Source: Streptomyces alfalfae
GTDB taxonomy: Bacteria > Actinomycetota > Actinomycetes > Streptomycetales > Streptomycetaceae
Direction of reading: 5' to 3'
Length of the DNA stretch: 64,000 nt
Assembly: GCF_004127445.1 (NCBI RefSeq)
Contig: NZ_QEXM01000036.1
Coordinates: forward strand, 1-64,000
Shown one piece after another: positions 42,392 through 51,616 of this stretch; the first letter of the stretch is position 1, and the number at the start of each line of letters is the position of its first letter. The notes beneath the pieces were generated by a model, which ran no database searches, had not been told where the DNA came from, and saw only the letters and a program-made list of their open reading frames with translations. The position numbers and the translations under genes were made by a program.

Positions 42392-43546
42392 ATGGCGACA
42401 GTGGACGAGTCCGTGTGCCCGGCGGTCGGACCCGGCCGAAACAGCCCCGTGGAATCAGCGGGGCCACTCGTCTCACCGGTGAGCTCGCACAACGAGTGGG
42501 ACCCCCTTGAGGAGATCGTCGTCGGGCGGCTCGACGGCGCCACCATCCCCTCCAGCCACCCCGTCGTGACCTGCAACATCCCGCCCTGGGCGGCACGCCT
42601 GCAAGGCCTCGCCGCCGGCTTCGCGTACCCGAGCGGTCTTGTCGAGCCCGCGCAGCGGGAACTGGACGGCTTCATCGAGCTCCTGGAGTCCCTCGACGTC
42701 ACCGTCCGGCGGCCCGACGCCGTCGACCACAAGCAGCGCTTCGCCACCCCCGACTGGTCCTCGCGCGGATTCTGCAACGCCTGCCCGCGCGACGGCATGC
42801 TCGTCATCGGCGACGAGATCATCGAGACCCCCATGGCCTGGCCGAGCCGGTACTTCGATAGCCACTCCTACCGCACACTGCTCAAGGACTACTTCCGGCG
42901 CGGCGCGCGCTGGACGGCGGCGCCGAGGCCGCAGCTCACCGACGCGCTCTTCGAGGAGGGCTTCCGGCCCCCCGCCCCCGGTGAGCCCATGCGCTACATC
43001 CTCACCGAGCACGAACCGGTCTTCGACGCCGCGGACTTCGTGCGCGCGGGGCGGGACCTGTTCGTCACGCGCAGCAACGTCACCAACCTGATGGGCATCG
43101 AGTGGCTGCGCCGCCACCTCGGCCCCGGCTACCGCATCCACGAGATCGAGAGCCGCTGCCGCACCCCCATGCACATCGACACGACGTTCGTCCTGCTCGC
43201 CCCCGGCAAGGTCCTGGTCAACCCCGAGTACATCGACGTCGACCGGCTGCCCGACGTGCTCGCTTCCTGGGACGTGCTGATCGCCCCCGAGCCCGACCCG
43301 ATCGACGAGCGGCTGCTCAAGGTGACGTCCATGTGCGGCAAGTGGCTGAGCATGAACGTGCTGATGGTCGACGAGAAGCGGGTGATCGCCGAGCGCCACC
43401 ACACCGGCATGCTGCGCGCGCTGGAGGCCTGGGGTTTCGAGCCGATCCCGTGTGACCTGCTGCACTACGCTCCGTTCGGCGGCTCCTTCCACTGCGCGAC
43501 GCTCGACGTCCGGCGGCGCGGGACGCTGGAGTCGTACTTCGACTGA
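42392..43546 (+). CDS. amidinotransferase (glycine amidinotransferase / StrB-like)
   Basis: Protein of 384 aa of the arginine:glycine / inosamine-phosphate amidinotransferase family. Catalytic residues fall in the family motifs: Asp212 in EPVFDAADFVRAGRDLF, His261 in CRTPMHIDTTFVLLAPG, and the nucleophile Cys368 in GGSFHCATLDVRR. The His-Asp spacing of 49 matches human GATM. It transfers the amidino group of arginine to an amine acceptor such as glycine, an aminocyclitol or lysine; the acceptor cannot be read. GGGAG lies about ten bases before the ATG. It is monocistronic, with a terminator after it. Confidence 0.9.
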   Translation: MATVDESVCPAVGPGRNSPVESAGPLVSPVSSHNEWDPLEEIVVGRLDGATIPSSHPVVTCNIPPWAARLQGLAAGFAYPSGLVEPAQRELDGFIELLESLDVTVRRPDAVDHKQRFATPDWSSRGFCNACPRDGMLVIGDEIIETPMAWPSRYFDSHSYRTLLKDYFRRGARWTAAPRPQLTDALFEEGFRPPAPGEPMRYILTEHEPVFDAADFVRAGRDLFVTRSNVTNLMGIEWLRRHLGPGYRIHEIESRCRTPMHIDTTFVLLAPGKVLVNPEYIDVDRLPDVLASWDVLIAPEPDPIDERLLKVTSMCGKWLSMNVLMVDEKRVIAERHHTGMLRALEAWGFEPIPCDLLHYAPFGGSFHCATLDVRRRGTLESYFD

Positions 43547-43577
43547 CCGCGCCCCCGCCCGATCCGCCCTGCCCGAG

Positions 43578-43604
43578 AGCCCGGCCCCGCCCCAGGGCCG
43601 GGCT
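43578..43604 (+). terminator. terminator after the amidinotransferase gene
   Basis: Perfect 10-bp arms AGCCCGGCCC (43578-43587) and GGGCCGGGCT (43595-43604) with a 7-nt loop. No long T-run follows. Confidence 0.65.
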
Positions 43605-43740
43605 TCGTCACGATCCGGCCATGCAGAGGGGTTCCCGCGCCCGCGGCGGTTATGAAAGTGTCCTACCGAATTCAGCGGGCAGACACGCGTTCGAGCCCGT
43701 CATACGGGCTGTCGCGGCCCGGATTCGGGGTGAAGCAGCG

Positions 43741-44874
43741 ATGCGTAATGCGGCACGCGGGCACGATCTGGTCGCTCTGCGACGGCTCAACACCACCGTC
43801 GTCCTGCGCGCGCTGCACCGCCGCAGCCCCCAGACCCTCGCCGGACTCGCGGTCACCACCGGCCTCTCCCGCCCCACCGTCGAAGCCGCCGTCGAGGAGC
43901 TGACCGACCGCAGCCTCGTCGGCGAGGCCACCGAGGAAACGGGGGAGCGGACACCCGGGCGGCCCGCGCGGCGCTTCCGCTTCCGCACCGAGGCCGGATA
44001 CGTGCTCGGCGTCGACATCGGCCTGCACAAGATGGTGCTGCTCCTCGCCGACCTCGGCGGCGCCTTCCTCGCCACGCACCGCACGGAGATCGACCCCGGC
44101 CTCGGAGGCGGCCCCCGGCTCGACCTGCTGCGCCACGCCATCGACGCTTTCGTCGACGAGCACGCCCCGAGCCGGGCCGCCGTGCTCGCCCGCTGTGTCG
44201 GGGTGCCCGGCATGGTCGGCGGGGACGGGGTCGTCACCACCGTGGTGGTGCCCGAGTGGTCGGGCGTCGACCTGGGGCGGCTGCTCGCCGAGGACGGCCC
44301 CGACCGCGTCCTCGTCGAGAACGACGTGAACCTCGCGCTCCTCGCCGAGCGCTGGCAGGGCGCCGCCACCCTGGCCCGTGACGTCGTCTGCGTGCTCACC
44401 GGGCACCGCGTCTCCTGCGGCCTCACCATCGGGGGCCGGCTGCACCGAGGCAGGCGCGGCGGCGCCGGGGAGCTCGGCATGCTGCCGCTGCTCGGCCTGA
44501 GCACCGCCCAGCGGGCCCTGGCCTGGGACGGCGAGCGGCTTTCCGGAGAGTCCGAGGTCGCCGCTCTCGCCCGCGCGGCCGACGGCGCCGACCCGCGCGC
44601 CCTGGCCGCCGTCGCCGGCTTCGCCGACCGGCTCACCCCCGGCATCGCCGCGCTCGCCCTGGCCGTCGACCCCGAGCTGATCGTCCTGACCGGCGGCGCC
44701 ACCCCCGTGGGCCCGCACCTGCTGCCGCTCATCGAGGAGCGGCTGCGTCCCGTGACCCTGCACGTCCCCCGCATCGCACTGAGCTCGCTCGGCGAGCGGG
44801 GCGTGGCCATCGGCGCCGTACGCATGGCGCTCGACCAGGTGGAGGAGGACCTGCTCGCGGACACGGCGTCGTAG
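43741..44874 (+). CDS. ROK-family transcriptional regulator
   Basis: Protein of 377 aa. An N-terminal winged helix (LAGLAVTTGLSRPTVEAAVE) precedes a ROK sugar-kinase-like fold (GYVLGVDIGLHKMVLLLADL, VENDVNLALLAE, LIVLTGGATPVGP). The ROK zinc motif CxCGxxGCxE is absent, and the catalytic ExGH is GELGM. It therefore cannot be a sugar kinase and may sense its ligand without zinc. The ATG is preceded by a GGGTGAAG stretch. It lies 81 bp upstream of the ABC/dehydrogenase operon in the same direction and is the likely local regulator of it. Confidence 0.87.
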   Translation: MRNAARGHDLVALRRLNTTVVLRALHRRSPQTLAGLAVTTGLSRPTVEAAVEELTDRSLVGEATEETGERTPGRPARRFRFRTEAGYVLGVDIGLHKMVLLLADLGGAFLATHRTEIDPGLGGGPRLDLLRHAIDAFVDEHAPSRAAVLARCVGVPGMVGGDGVVTTVVVPEWSGVDLGRLLAEDGPDRVLVENDVNLALLAERWQGAATLARDVVCVLTGHRVSCGLTIGGRLHRGRRGGAGELGMLPLLGLSTAQRALAWDGERLSGESEVAALARAADGADPRALAAVAGFADRLTPGIAALALAVDPELIVLTGGATPVGPHLLPLIEERLRPVTLHVPRIALSSLGERGVAIGAVRMALDQVEEDLLADTAS

Positions 44875-44955
44875 CGGCCCGCCCGTGCGCACGCGGGCGT
44901 GACCGCGGGGCGTCCGACGACACATCGGCCGGCACATCGGGAGGCGAAGGCGCGT

Positions 44956-46212
44956 ATGCGCAGAAGGACTCTGCTCGGCGGGGCGCTGGCCGCCCCCTTG
45001 CTCGCCGCCTGCTCCGGCGGGGGCGGCGGTTCGGAAGGCGGGGGCAGGACCACGCTCTCGTACGGCATGTGGGACCCGGCGCAGGCGCCGGGCATGGAGA
45101 AGATCATCGCCGCGTTCGAGAAGGAGCACCCGCGGATCTCCGTGCGGATCGAACTCACGCCCTGGGCGAGCTACTGGACCACGCTCAAGACGTCGATGCG
45201 CGGCGGCACCGCACCGGACGTCTTCTGGATGAACGCCGTCAACTTCCAGCTGTACGCGTCCAGCGGCGTCCTCGAACCGCTCTCCGGGCACATCAAGGCC
45301 GACGCCACGCCCGTCGACCGCCACCCGGAGGCACTGGTGAGGCTCTACGCCTACCGGGGCACGCAGTACGGCCTGCCGAAGGACTTCGACACCGTCGGCC
45401 TCTGGTACAACAAGGCGCTCTTCGACAAGGCGGGCATCGCCTACCCCGACGCGAGCTGGACCTGGGACGACGTGCGCGACGCCGCCGCCGAGCTGACGAA
45501 CCCCCGCGAGCGCGTGCACGGCTTCGCCGCCGAGATGGACCGGCAGGGCAAGATCTACCCCGCCGTCTGCGGGGCCGGCGGCTACATCCTCCGGGACGGG
45601 CGCTCCGGCTTCGGCGACGAGCGGTCCATCGAGGGGCTGCGCTTCCTGACCGACATGGTCGACCGGGGCTGGTCACCGCCGCAGAGCGCGATGACGGAGT
45701 CCGTCGGACGCGTGCGCTACTGGTCGGAGAAGGTCGCCATGAACTACGACCTCTCCGCGATGGCCGGGCAGATGTACGCCGTCCCCGCGCTCAAGGACCA
45801 CGGCGGCATCGCCGTACTGCCCAAGGGCCGCCGACGGGCCACCATCATCCACGGCCTCGCCAACGTCATCTCCGCCAAGAGCCGCAAGAAGGAGGCGGCC
45901 TGGGAATTCGTGCACTTCATGGCGGGACGCCGGGCCGCCGGGATCCAGGCGGAGGCGGGCGTCACCATCTCCTCGTACGAGGGGACGCAGGACGCCTGGC
46001 TGAAGTCGATGCCGGAATTCGACCTGAAGAACTTCATCGACATGCAGGAGTACGCCGTCCCGTACCCCAGCTCCGAGAACACCGCGGTCTGGGAGAACCT
46101 GCAATACCCGCTCCTCGGCGCCGCGTTCAGCGGCAAGGGCGGCGTCGAGAGCGCCGCCCGCACCCTGGGCGAACAGATGGACCGGGCCCTGAAGGAGGAG
46201 AGCGGCTCATGA
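44956..46212 (+). CDS. sugar ABC transporter substrate-binding lipoprotein
   Basis: Protein of 418 aa. A twin-Arg-like lipoprotein signal (RRRTLLGGALAAPLLAACSG, lipobox LLAAC) leads into a family-1 extracellular binding fold (LSYGMWDPAQAPGMEKIIAA, GTAPDVFWMNAVNFQLY, YGLPKDFDTVGLWYNKALF). It captures an oligosaccharide, sugar or polyol. The start is ATG 44956 behind a GGAGGCGAAGG-like site; an upstream in-frame ATG is unlikely. The stop overlaps the first permease (ATGA). Confidence 0.93.
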   Translation: MRRRTLLGGALAAPLLAACSGGGGGSEGGGRTTLSYGMWDPAQAPGMEKIIAAFEKEHPRISVRIELTPWASYWTTLKTSMRGGTAPDVFWMNAVNFQLYASSGVLEPLSGHIKADATPVDRHPEALVRLYAYRGTQYGLPKDFDTVGLWYNKALFDKAGIAYPDASWTWDDVRDAAAELTNPRERVHGFAAEMDRQGKIYPAVCGAGGYILRDGRSGFGDERSIEGLRFLTDMVDRGWSPPQSAMTESVGRVRYWSEKVAMNYDLSAMAGQMYAVPALKDHGGIAVLPKGRRRATIIHGLANVISAKSRKKEAAWEFVHFMAGRRAAGIQAEAGVTISSYEGTQDAWLKSMPEFDLKNFIDMQEYAVPYPSSENTAVWENLQYPLLGAAFSGKGGVESAARTLGEQMDRALKEESGS

Positions 46213-47156
46213 GTGTCTTTCCCGCGACGGCCGCCGCCAAGGCGAAAGGACGCGGCACCACCGCCGCCGGCTCGCGGCCCCGGCCCCGGAAGAACCAGCG
46301 CGCCGCGTACCTCTTCATCGCGCCCCTCGGCATCGGCTTCGCCGTCTTCTACTTCTGGCCGCTCCTGCAGACGTTCGCCTTCAGCTTCACGGAATTCGGG
46401 GCGTTCGGCGGCCACACCTTCATCGGCGGCGACAACTACGCCCGCGTCATCAAGGACGTCACCGTCTGGCAGGCGCTCGGCAACACCCTGATATACAGCG
46501 CCATCGGGCTCACCGCACTGCCGATCGCGATCGTCGTCGCGTCACTGCTCAACCGGCGCGGACTGCGCGGCGTCGCCCTCTACCGCGCCCTGTACTTCGT
46601 GCCGTTCGTGACGCTGCCCGTCGCCGTGGGCCTCGTGTGGAACTGGCTCTACAACGGCGACTACGGCCTCCTCAACGAAGTGCTCGGCAGGCTCGGCGTC
46701 GACCGGAACCACTGGGTCTCCGACCCCTCCACCGCCGTCTACGCGATCGGCGCCGTGATGGTCTGGTCGACCACCGGCTACTACCTCATCATCTTTATGG
46801 CGGGCATCAAGGGAATACCGCGGGACTACCACGAGGCGGCCGAACTCGACGGGGCCGGGGCGCTGCGCAGGTTCTTCACCATCACCCTGCCGCTGCTGAG
46901 CCCCACCCTCTTCTTCGCCTCCATCATCTGCATGATCAATTCACTGCAGACCTTCGACCTCATCTACATCATGATGGCCGAGAAGAACCCCGCGATCGGC
47001 GACACCCAGTCCATCGTCGGCCTCTTCTACAAATGGGCCTTCATCGAGAACGCGCAAGGCGCCGCCGCCGCGCTCGCCTTCCTGCTCATGCTGCTCATCG
47101 CCGCCCTGACGTTCCTGCAGTTCCGGCTCCAGAAGAGGTGGGTGCACTATGGCTGA
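46209..47156 (+). CDS. sugar ABC transporter permease (MalF type)
   Basis: Protein of 315 aa with six membrane helices after a basic 25-residue N-terminus (RPRPRKNQRAAYLFIAPLGI). The EAA loop DYHEAAELDGAGALRRFFTI and the conserved MINSLQTFDLIYIM segment are present. It forms the heterodimeric pore with the next gene's product. It is coupled by ATGA to the binding protein and overlaps the second permease by 8 nt. Confidence 0.93.
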   Translation: MSVFPATAAAKAKGRGTTAAGSRPRPRKNQRAAYLFIAPLGIGFAVFYFWPLLQTFAFSFTEFGAFGGHTFIGGDNYARVIKDVTVWQALGNTLIYSAIGLTALPIAIVVASLLNRRGLRGVALYRALYFVPFVTLPVAVGLVWNWLYNGDYGLLNEVLGRLGVDRNHWVSDPSTAVYAIGAVMVWSTTGYYLIIFMAGIKGIPRDYHEAAELDGAGALRRFFTITLPLLSPTLFFASIICMINSLQTFDLIYIMMAEKNPAIGDTQSIVGLFYKWAFIENAQGAAAALAFLLMLLIAALTFLQFRLQKRWVHYG

Positions 47157-48012
47157 GACGTCCGGGACACAGGCGCCGCCCGCGCCGCGCCGGCGTGTGG
47201 ACGCCGGCTCCGTCGCCACCCACGCGGTGCTCTCGCTCGGCGCCCTCGTGATGGTCTTCCCGTTCCTGTGGCAACTGCTGACCGCGCTCAAGACCCTCGC
47301 GGAGACCTCACGGGTGCCGCCCACCTTCCTGCCCGACCGCTGGAACTGGTCGAGCTTCGAAGAGGTCTTCACCGCGCTGCCGTTCCGCGAGATGCTCACC
47401 AACAGCGCGATCAACACCGTCGGACGCACCCTCGGACAGCTCGTCTTCTGCTCCCTCGCCGCCTACGCCTTCGCGCGCATGCGGTTCCGCGGACGCGACG
47501 TCCTCTTCGCGCTGTTCCTCTCCGTCCTGATGGTCCCCAGCTCCCTGCTCGTCCTGCCGCAGTACGACATCATCCAGCGGCTCGGTCTGCTCAACTCCAC
47601 GCCCGCGCTGTTCCTGCCGGGCATGTTCAGCGCGTTCGGCACCTTCATGCTGCGCCAGTTCTTCCTCGCCCTGCCCAAGGAGCTGGAAGAGGCGGCCCGC
47701 ATCGACGGCGCCGGGTCCTTCCGCATCTTCCGGTCCGTCATGCTGCCGCTGATCAGGCCCGCCCTCGCCGCCCTCGCCGTCATCACCGCGATGTGGTCGT
47801 GGAACGACCTGCTCTGGCCCCTCGTCGTCAACACCGACCCGCGGGAGATGCCGATCAGCGCCGGACTGACCTCCCTCGAAGGGCAGTACGAGACCAACTA
47901 CCCGGTGATGATGGCCGGTTCGCTCATCGCCAGCCTGCCCATGCTGCTCGTCTACGTCTTCCTCCAGCGCCACTTCGTCCAGAGCGTCGCCCTCTCCGGC
48001 TCCAAGAGCTGA
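47149..48012 (+). CDS. sugar ABC transporter permease (MalG type)
   Basis: Protein of 287 aa with six helices. The EAA loop is KELEEAARIDGAGSFRIFRS, and VITAMWSWNDLLWPLVVNTD and the terminal LQRHFVQSVALSGSKS are typical of MalG-like subunits. No ATPase gene follows, so the importer presumably borrows a shared MsiK-type ATPase, as many Streptomyces sugar systems do. It starts within the end of the first permease gene. Confidence 0.93.
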   Translation: MAETSGTQAPPAPRRRVDAGSVATHAVLSLGALVMVFPFLWQLLTALKTLAETSRVPPTFLPDRWNWSSFEEVFTALPFREMLTNSAINTVGRTLGQLVFCSLAAYAFARMRFRGRDVLFALFLSVLMVPSSLLVLPQYDIIQRLGLLNSTPALFLPGMFSAFGTFMLRQFFLALPKELEEAARIDGAGSFRIFRSVMLPLIRPALAALAVITAMWSWNDLLWPLVVNTDPREMPISAGLTSLEGQYETNYPVMMAGSLIASLPMLLVYVFLQRHFVQSVALSGSKS

Positions 48013-48052
48013 CCCGCGCCCGCACGCCCCCTACGAAAGGCAGTCACCCTCT

Positions 48053-49069
48053 ATGCCACCGCTCCACATCGGCATGCTCGGCGCGGGCGGCATCGCCCGC
48101 GCCCACCTGCCCGGCTGGCTGGCGCTCGGCGCCCGCGTCAGCGTGTACACCGTCGACGGCTCCGCGCGGAAACTCGCCGCCGAGTACGCGGAGAGCGGCC
48201 ACGCCGTGACCGCCGCCGACGACCTCGGCGGCCTCCTCGCCGGGGTGACGGCGGTCGACATCTGCACCCCCACCCCCACCCACAGGGAACTCGCCCTCGC
48301 GGCCGTCGCCGCGGGCCGGCACGTCGTCTGCGAGAAGCCGCTCGCCCTCACCGCCCGCGACGCCGAGGAGATCGCCGCCGCCGCGGTCGCCTCGGGTGTA
48401 CGGCTGCACCCCGCCCACGTGGTGCGCTACTTCCCCGCCTACGCGGCGCTGCGCACCGCCGTGGCCAGGGGCGACCTCGGCGAGCTCGCCGTGCTGCGCT
48501 TCACGCGCGGCGGGGCGCGCCCGCAGTGGGCGCCCTGGTTCGGAGACCCCGCCCAGTCCGGCGGAGTGATCATGGACCTGATGATCCACGACATCGACAT
48601 CGCCCGCTGGCTCGCCGGCGACGTCATACGGGTGCACGCCCGCACCCGCGGCGTCGAGCACGCCACCCGCACCCCCGCCGAGGTCGTCACGGCCACCGCC
48701 GTCCTCACCCACGCCTCCGGCGCCGTCAGCCACATCAACGGGCTCTGGGGCCTGCCCGACCAGCGGTTCCGCACGACGTTCCGGGTCGCGGGGGCCGACG
48801 GGCTGCTGCACCACGACTCCACGGCCGTGCCCGGCTTCCGCATCACCGCGCAAGGGGTGCGCGCCGCGAACGAGGGAATACCGACCAGCCCCATGACGGA
48901 GAGCCCCTTCCTCGCCGAACTGCGCGACTTCGTCGCCTCCTGGCGGCTCGGCGGACCCGAGCCGCGGGTGAGCACCCGCGACGGCGTCGAAGCGGTGCGG
49001 ATCGCCGAGGCCGCCGTGGAGTCCAGCCGCACCGGCCGCGTCATCGAGATCGAGGAGGCAGCGCGATGA
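48053..49069 (+). CDS. Gfo/Idh/MocA-family oxidoreductase, first of the operon
   Basis: Protein of 338 aa. The Rossmann fold opens with LHIGMLGAGGIARAHLPGWL and retains the EKP motif (HVVCEKPLALTARDA). The second domain carries SGGVIMDLMIHDIDIARWLA, with the His/Asp of sugar and inositol dehydrogenases. A GAAAGG site lies upstream. The stop overlaps the next oxidoreductase (ATGA). As part of the ABC operon it probably oxidises the imported sugar or cyclitol with NAD(P). Confidence 0.9.
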   Translation: MPPLHIGMLGAGGIARAHLPGWLALGARVSVYTVDGSARKLAAEYAESGHAVTAADDLGGLLAGVTAVDICTPTPTHRELALAAVAAGRHVVCEKPLALTARDAEEIAAAAVASGVRLHPAHVVRYFPAYAALRTAVARGDLGELAVLRFTRGGARPQWAPWFGDPAQSGGVIMDLMIHDIDIARWLAGDVIRVHARTRGVEHATRTPAEVVTATAVLTHASGAVSHINGLWGLPDQRFRTTFRVAGADGLLHHDSTAVPGFRITAQGVRAANEGIPTSPMTESPFLAELRDFVASWRLGGPEPRVSTRDGVEAVRIAEAAVESSRTGRVIEIEEAAR

Positions 49070-50079
49070 AGGTCGCCGTCCTGTCGTTCGCCCACGTCCA
49101 CGCGGCAGGCTATCTGCGGCTGCTCTCCCGCATGCCGGGCGTCGAGGTCATCGGCAGCGACCCCGACCAGGACCTCGCGGCCCCCGGGGAGGTGCGGGGC
49201 CGGGCCCTCGCCGACGAGGTGGGGGTCGCGTACGCGCCGACGTACGAGGAGGCCTTCGCCTGGGGCCCCGACGCGGTGATCGTCTGCTCCGAGAACGCCC
49301 GCCACCGCCCGCTCGTGGAGCGCGCCGCCCTGCACGGCGTGTCCGTGCTCTGCGAGAAGCCGCTGGCCGCCTCGGTGGCCGACGGCGAGGCGATGGTCGA
49401 GGCCTGCCGCGCCGCCGGGGTGCGGCTCGCGGTCGCCTTCCCGGTCCGCTTCAGCCCCGCGTACGCCGCCGTGAAGGCGGCCGTCGCCTCGGGCGAGGCG
49501 GGCCGCGTGCTCGCGGTGTCCGGCGCGAACAACGGCTCGATGCCCAACCGGGCCCGGCGCTGGTTCGCCGAACCCGAGCTGTCGGGCGGCGGGGCGCTGA
49601 TGGACCACACCGTGCACATCGCCGACCTGCTCGACGACCTCTTCGGCGACGCACGGCCCGTCGAGGTGTACGCGCAGACCAACAACCTCCTGCACGCGGA
49701 CGAGGTCGCCGTCGAGACGGCCGGGCTCGTCAGCGTGACCTACTCCGACGGGGCCGTCGCCACGATCGACTGCAGTTGGTCCCACCCCCGCTCGCACCAC
49801 TCCTGGGGCGGCCTGGAACTCACCGTCGTCGGGGAGCGGGCCACCCTGGAGATGGACGCCTTCGACCAGAAGGTGCACGGCTTCGACGAGCGCCGGGGGC
49901 GCGGCACCGAGCTGCCCTTCGGCGCCGACCTGGACGAGCTGATGCTCCGGGCCTTCCTGTACGGGCCCGAGGAGGGCGGCATCGACGTGGCCGACGGCGA
50001 GGGCGGCCTCCGGACGCTGCGGGTGGTCGCGGCGGCGTACGCGTCGGCGGAGAGCGGGGCGCCGGTGGCGGTCGGCTGA
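49066..50079 (+). CDS. Gfo/Idh/MocA-family oxidoreductase, second of the operon
   Basis: Protein of 337 aa. The EKP motif (VLCEKPLAASVADGEAM) and the second-domain segment SGGGALMDHTVHIADLLDDL are intact. The N-terminal nucleotide-binding start reads VAVLSFAHVHAAGYLRLL, with SFAHVH where the glycine-rich loop normally stands. Dinucleotide binding may differ from its neighbour. Translation is coupled to the preceding gene (ATGA). Pairs of such dehydrogenases often act in sequence or as one enzyme plus an epimerising partner; here roles are unknown. Confidence 0.88.
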   Translation: MKVAVLSFAHVHAAGYLRLLSRMPGVEVIGSDPDQDLAAPGEVRGRALADEVGVAYAPTYEEAFAWGPDAVIVCSENARHRPLVERAALHGVSVLCEKPLAASVADGEAMVEACRAAGVRLAVAFPVRFSPAYAAVKAAVASGEAGRVLAVSGANNGSMPNRARRWFAEPELSGGGALMDHTVHIADLLDDLFGDARPVEVYAQTNNLLHADEVAVETAGLVSVTYSDGAVATIDCSWSHPRSHHSWGGLELTVVGERATLEMDAFDQKVHGFDERRGRGTELPFGADLDELMLRAFLYGPEEGGIDVADGEGGLRTLRVVAAAYASAESGAPVAVG

Positions 50080-50251
50080 GGGGGCCGGCGGGGACGGGCA
50101 GGGGGCGGGGGCCGGTCGTTTCACGGCACGTCTCCCGCAGCCTAGCCCCGCGGGGGAGCGCGGCTCGGACCGGAGTCGGGTCCGGGCGCGATCGCGAGGG
50201 TATTAGCGTGGACGGGACAGACCGACCGACCGGATCCGAGGTGCCCCGTCC

Positions 50252-51616
50252 ATGACCACCCGCAGCGAGAGCCGTACCGAGCTCATCGAGTCACTCATGG
50301 AGCGGTTCCCGCACGTGCCGCGGGAAGCCGTGATCAAGGAGGATCTGCTGCGCGGCGGCATGGCCTTCGACGAGTCGGCGCTCAGTGATACCGCCAATGA
50401 GGCTTCCGGCGAGGTCAAGCCGAAGTCGTACTTCATCTTCTCCTTCGACCACGGCACGCTCCCCGAGCTGGGGGCCGCCGCCCTGCGCCGCCCGCCCGAG
50501 GAGATCGTCCTCACCGGCGGCCCCTACGAGCTGCGCCGCACCGTCGTCTCCGTCCGCGTGAACCCCGCCTCGCCCTACCGGGTCGCCGCCGACGACAACG
50601 GCGTGCTCGGCCTCTACCTCGACGGCGCCCGGATCTCCGACGTGGGCCTGCCGCCGATGCCGGACTACTACCGGCACACCCTGGAGAACGGCAAGTCCGT
50701 GATGGAGGTCGCACCCACCATCCAGTGGGGCTACCTCATCTACCTGACGGTCTTCCGCGTCTGCCAGTACTTCGGCGCCAAGGAGGAGTGCCAGTACTGC
50801 GACATCAACCACAACTGGCGCCAGCAGAAGGCGGCGGGTCGCCCCTACACGGGCGTGAAGCCGATGGACGAGGTCCTCGAAGCCCTCGCCATCATCGACA
50901 AGTACGACACGAACAAGTCCTCCACCGCGTACACGCTCACCGGCGGCGCCATCACCACGCGGCTCCAGGGCAAGGACGAGGCCGACTTCTACGGGCAGTA
51001 CGCCAAGGCCATCGAGGAGCGCTTCCCCGGGCGCTGGATCGGCAAGGTCGTCGCCCAGGCCCTGCCCAAGGCCGACGTGCAGCGCTTCCACGACTACGGC
51101 GTGCGGATCTACCACCCCAACTACGAGGTGTGGGACCCGTACCTCTTCGAGCGGTACTGCCCCGGCAAGGAGCGCTACGTCGGGCGCGACGAGTGGCACC
51201 GCCGCATCCTGGACTCCGCGGAGGTCTTCGGGCCCCGCAACGTCATCCCGAACTTCGTCGCGGGCGTCGAGATGGCGGAGCCGTTCGGCTTCAAGACGGT
51301 CGACGAGGCGATCGACTCCACGGTGGAGGGGCTGCAGTACTTCATGTCGCGTGGCATCACGCCGCGGTTCACCACGTGGTGTCCCGAGCCGACTACGCCG
51401 CTCGGGAAGGCGAATCCGCAGGGTGCGCCGCTGGAGTACCACGTCCGGCTCCTTGAGGCCTACCGGGCCACGATGGAGGCCAACGGGCTCTCCTCGCCTC
51501 CCGGGTACGGGCCTGCCGGGCCCGGCAACGCGGTCTTCTCCGTGAGCAGCTTCATGGACAGCCTCCCCGCGGAGGCGGCGGCCCCCGAGGACGCGATCGC
51601 CTCCCCTCGGGGGTAG
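50252..51616 (+). CDS. radical SAM protein with unusual CX8CX2C motif
   Basis: Protein of 454 aa. The cluster-binding segment is RVCQYFGAKEECQYCDINHN, with Cys171, Cys180 and Cys183. The final CxYCD is typical of radical SAM, but the first spacing is eight residues instead of three. Barrel-type features follow: TAYTLTGGAITTR (GGE-like glycine motif), KVVAQALPKADVQRFHDYG and RNVIPNFVAGVEMAEPFGF. The first 165 residues form a domain I do not recognise. GAGGTG lies upstream of the ATG, and a -10-like TATTAG lies at 50201. It is monocistronic by spacing. Reaction and substrate are unknown. Confidence 0.85.
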   Translation: MTTRSESRTELIESLMERFPHVPREAVIKEDLLRGGMAFDESALSDTANEASGEVKPKSYFIFSFDHGTLPELGAAALRRPPEEIVLTGGPYELRRTVVSVRVNPASPYRVAADDNGVLGLYLDGARISDVGLPPMPDYYRHTLENGKSVMEVAPTIQWGYLIYLTVFRVCQYFGAKEECQYCDINHNWRQQKAAGRPYTGVKPMDEVLEALAIIDKYDTNKSSTAYTLTGGAITTRLQGKDEADFYGQYAKAIEERFPGRWIGKVVAQALPKADVQRFHDYGVRIYHPNYEVWDPYLFERYCPGKERYVGRDEWHRRILDSAEVFGPRNVIPNFVAGVEMAEPFGFKTVDEAIDSTVEGLQYFMSRGITPRFTTWCPEPTTPLGKANPQGAPLEYHVRLLEAYRATMEANGLSSPPGYGPAGPGNAVFSVSSFMDSLPAEAAAPEDAIASPRG

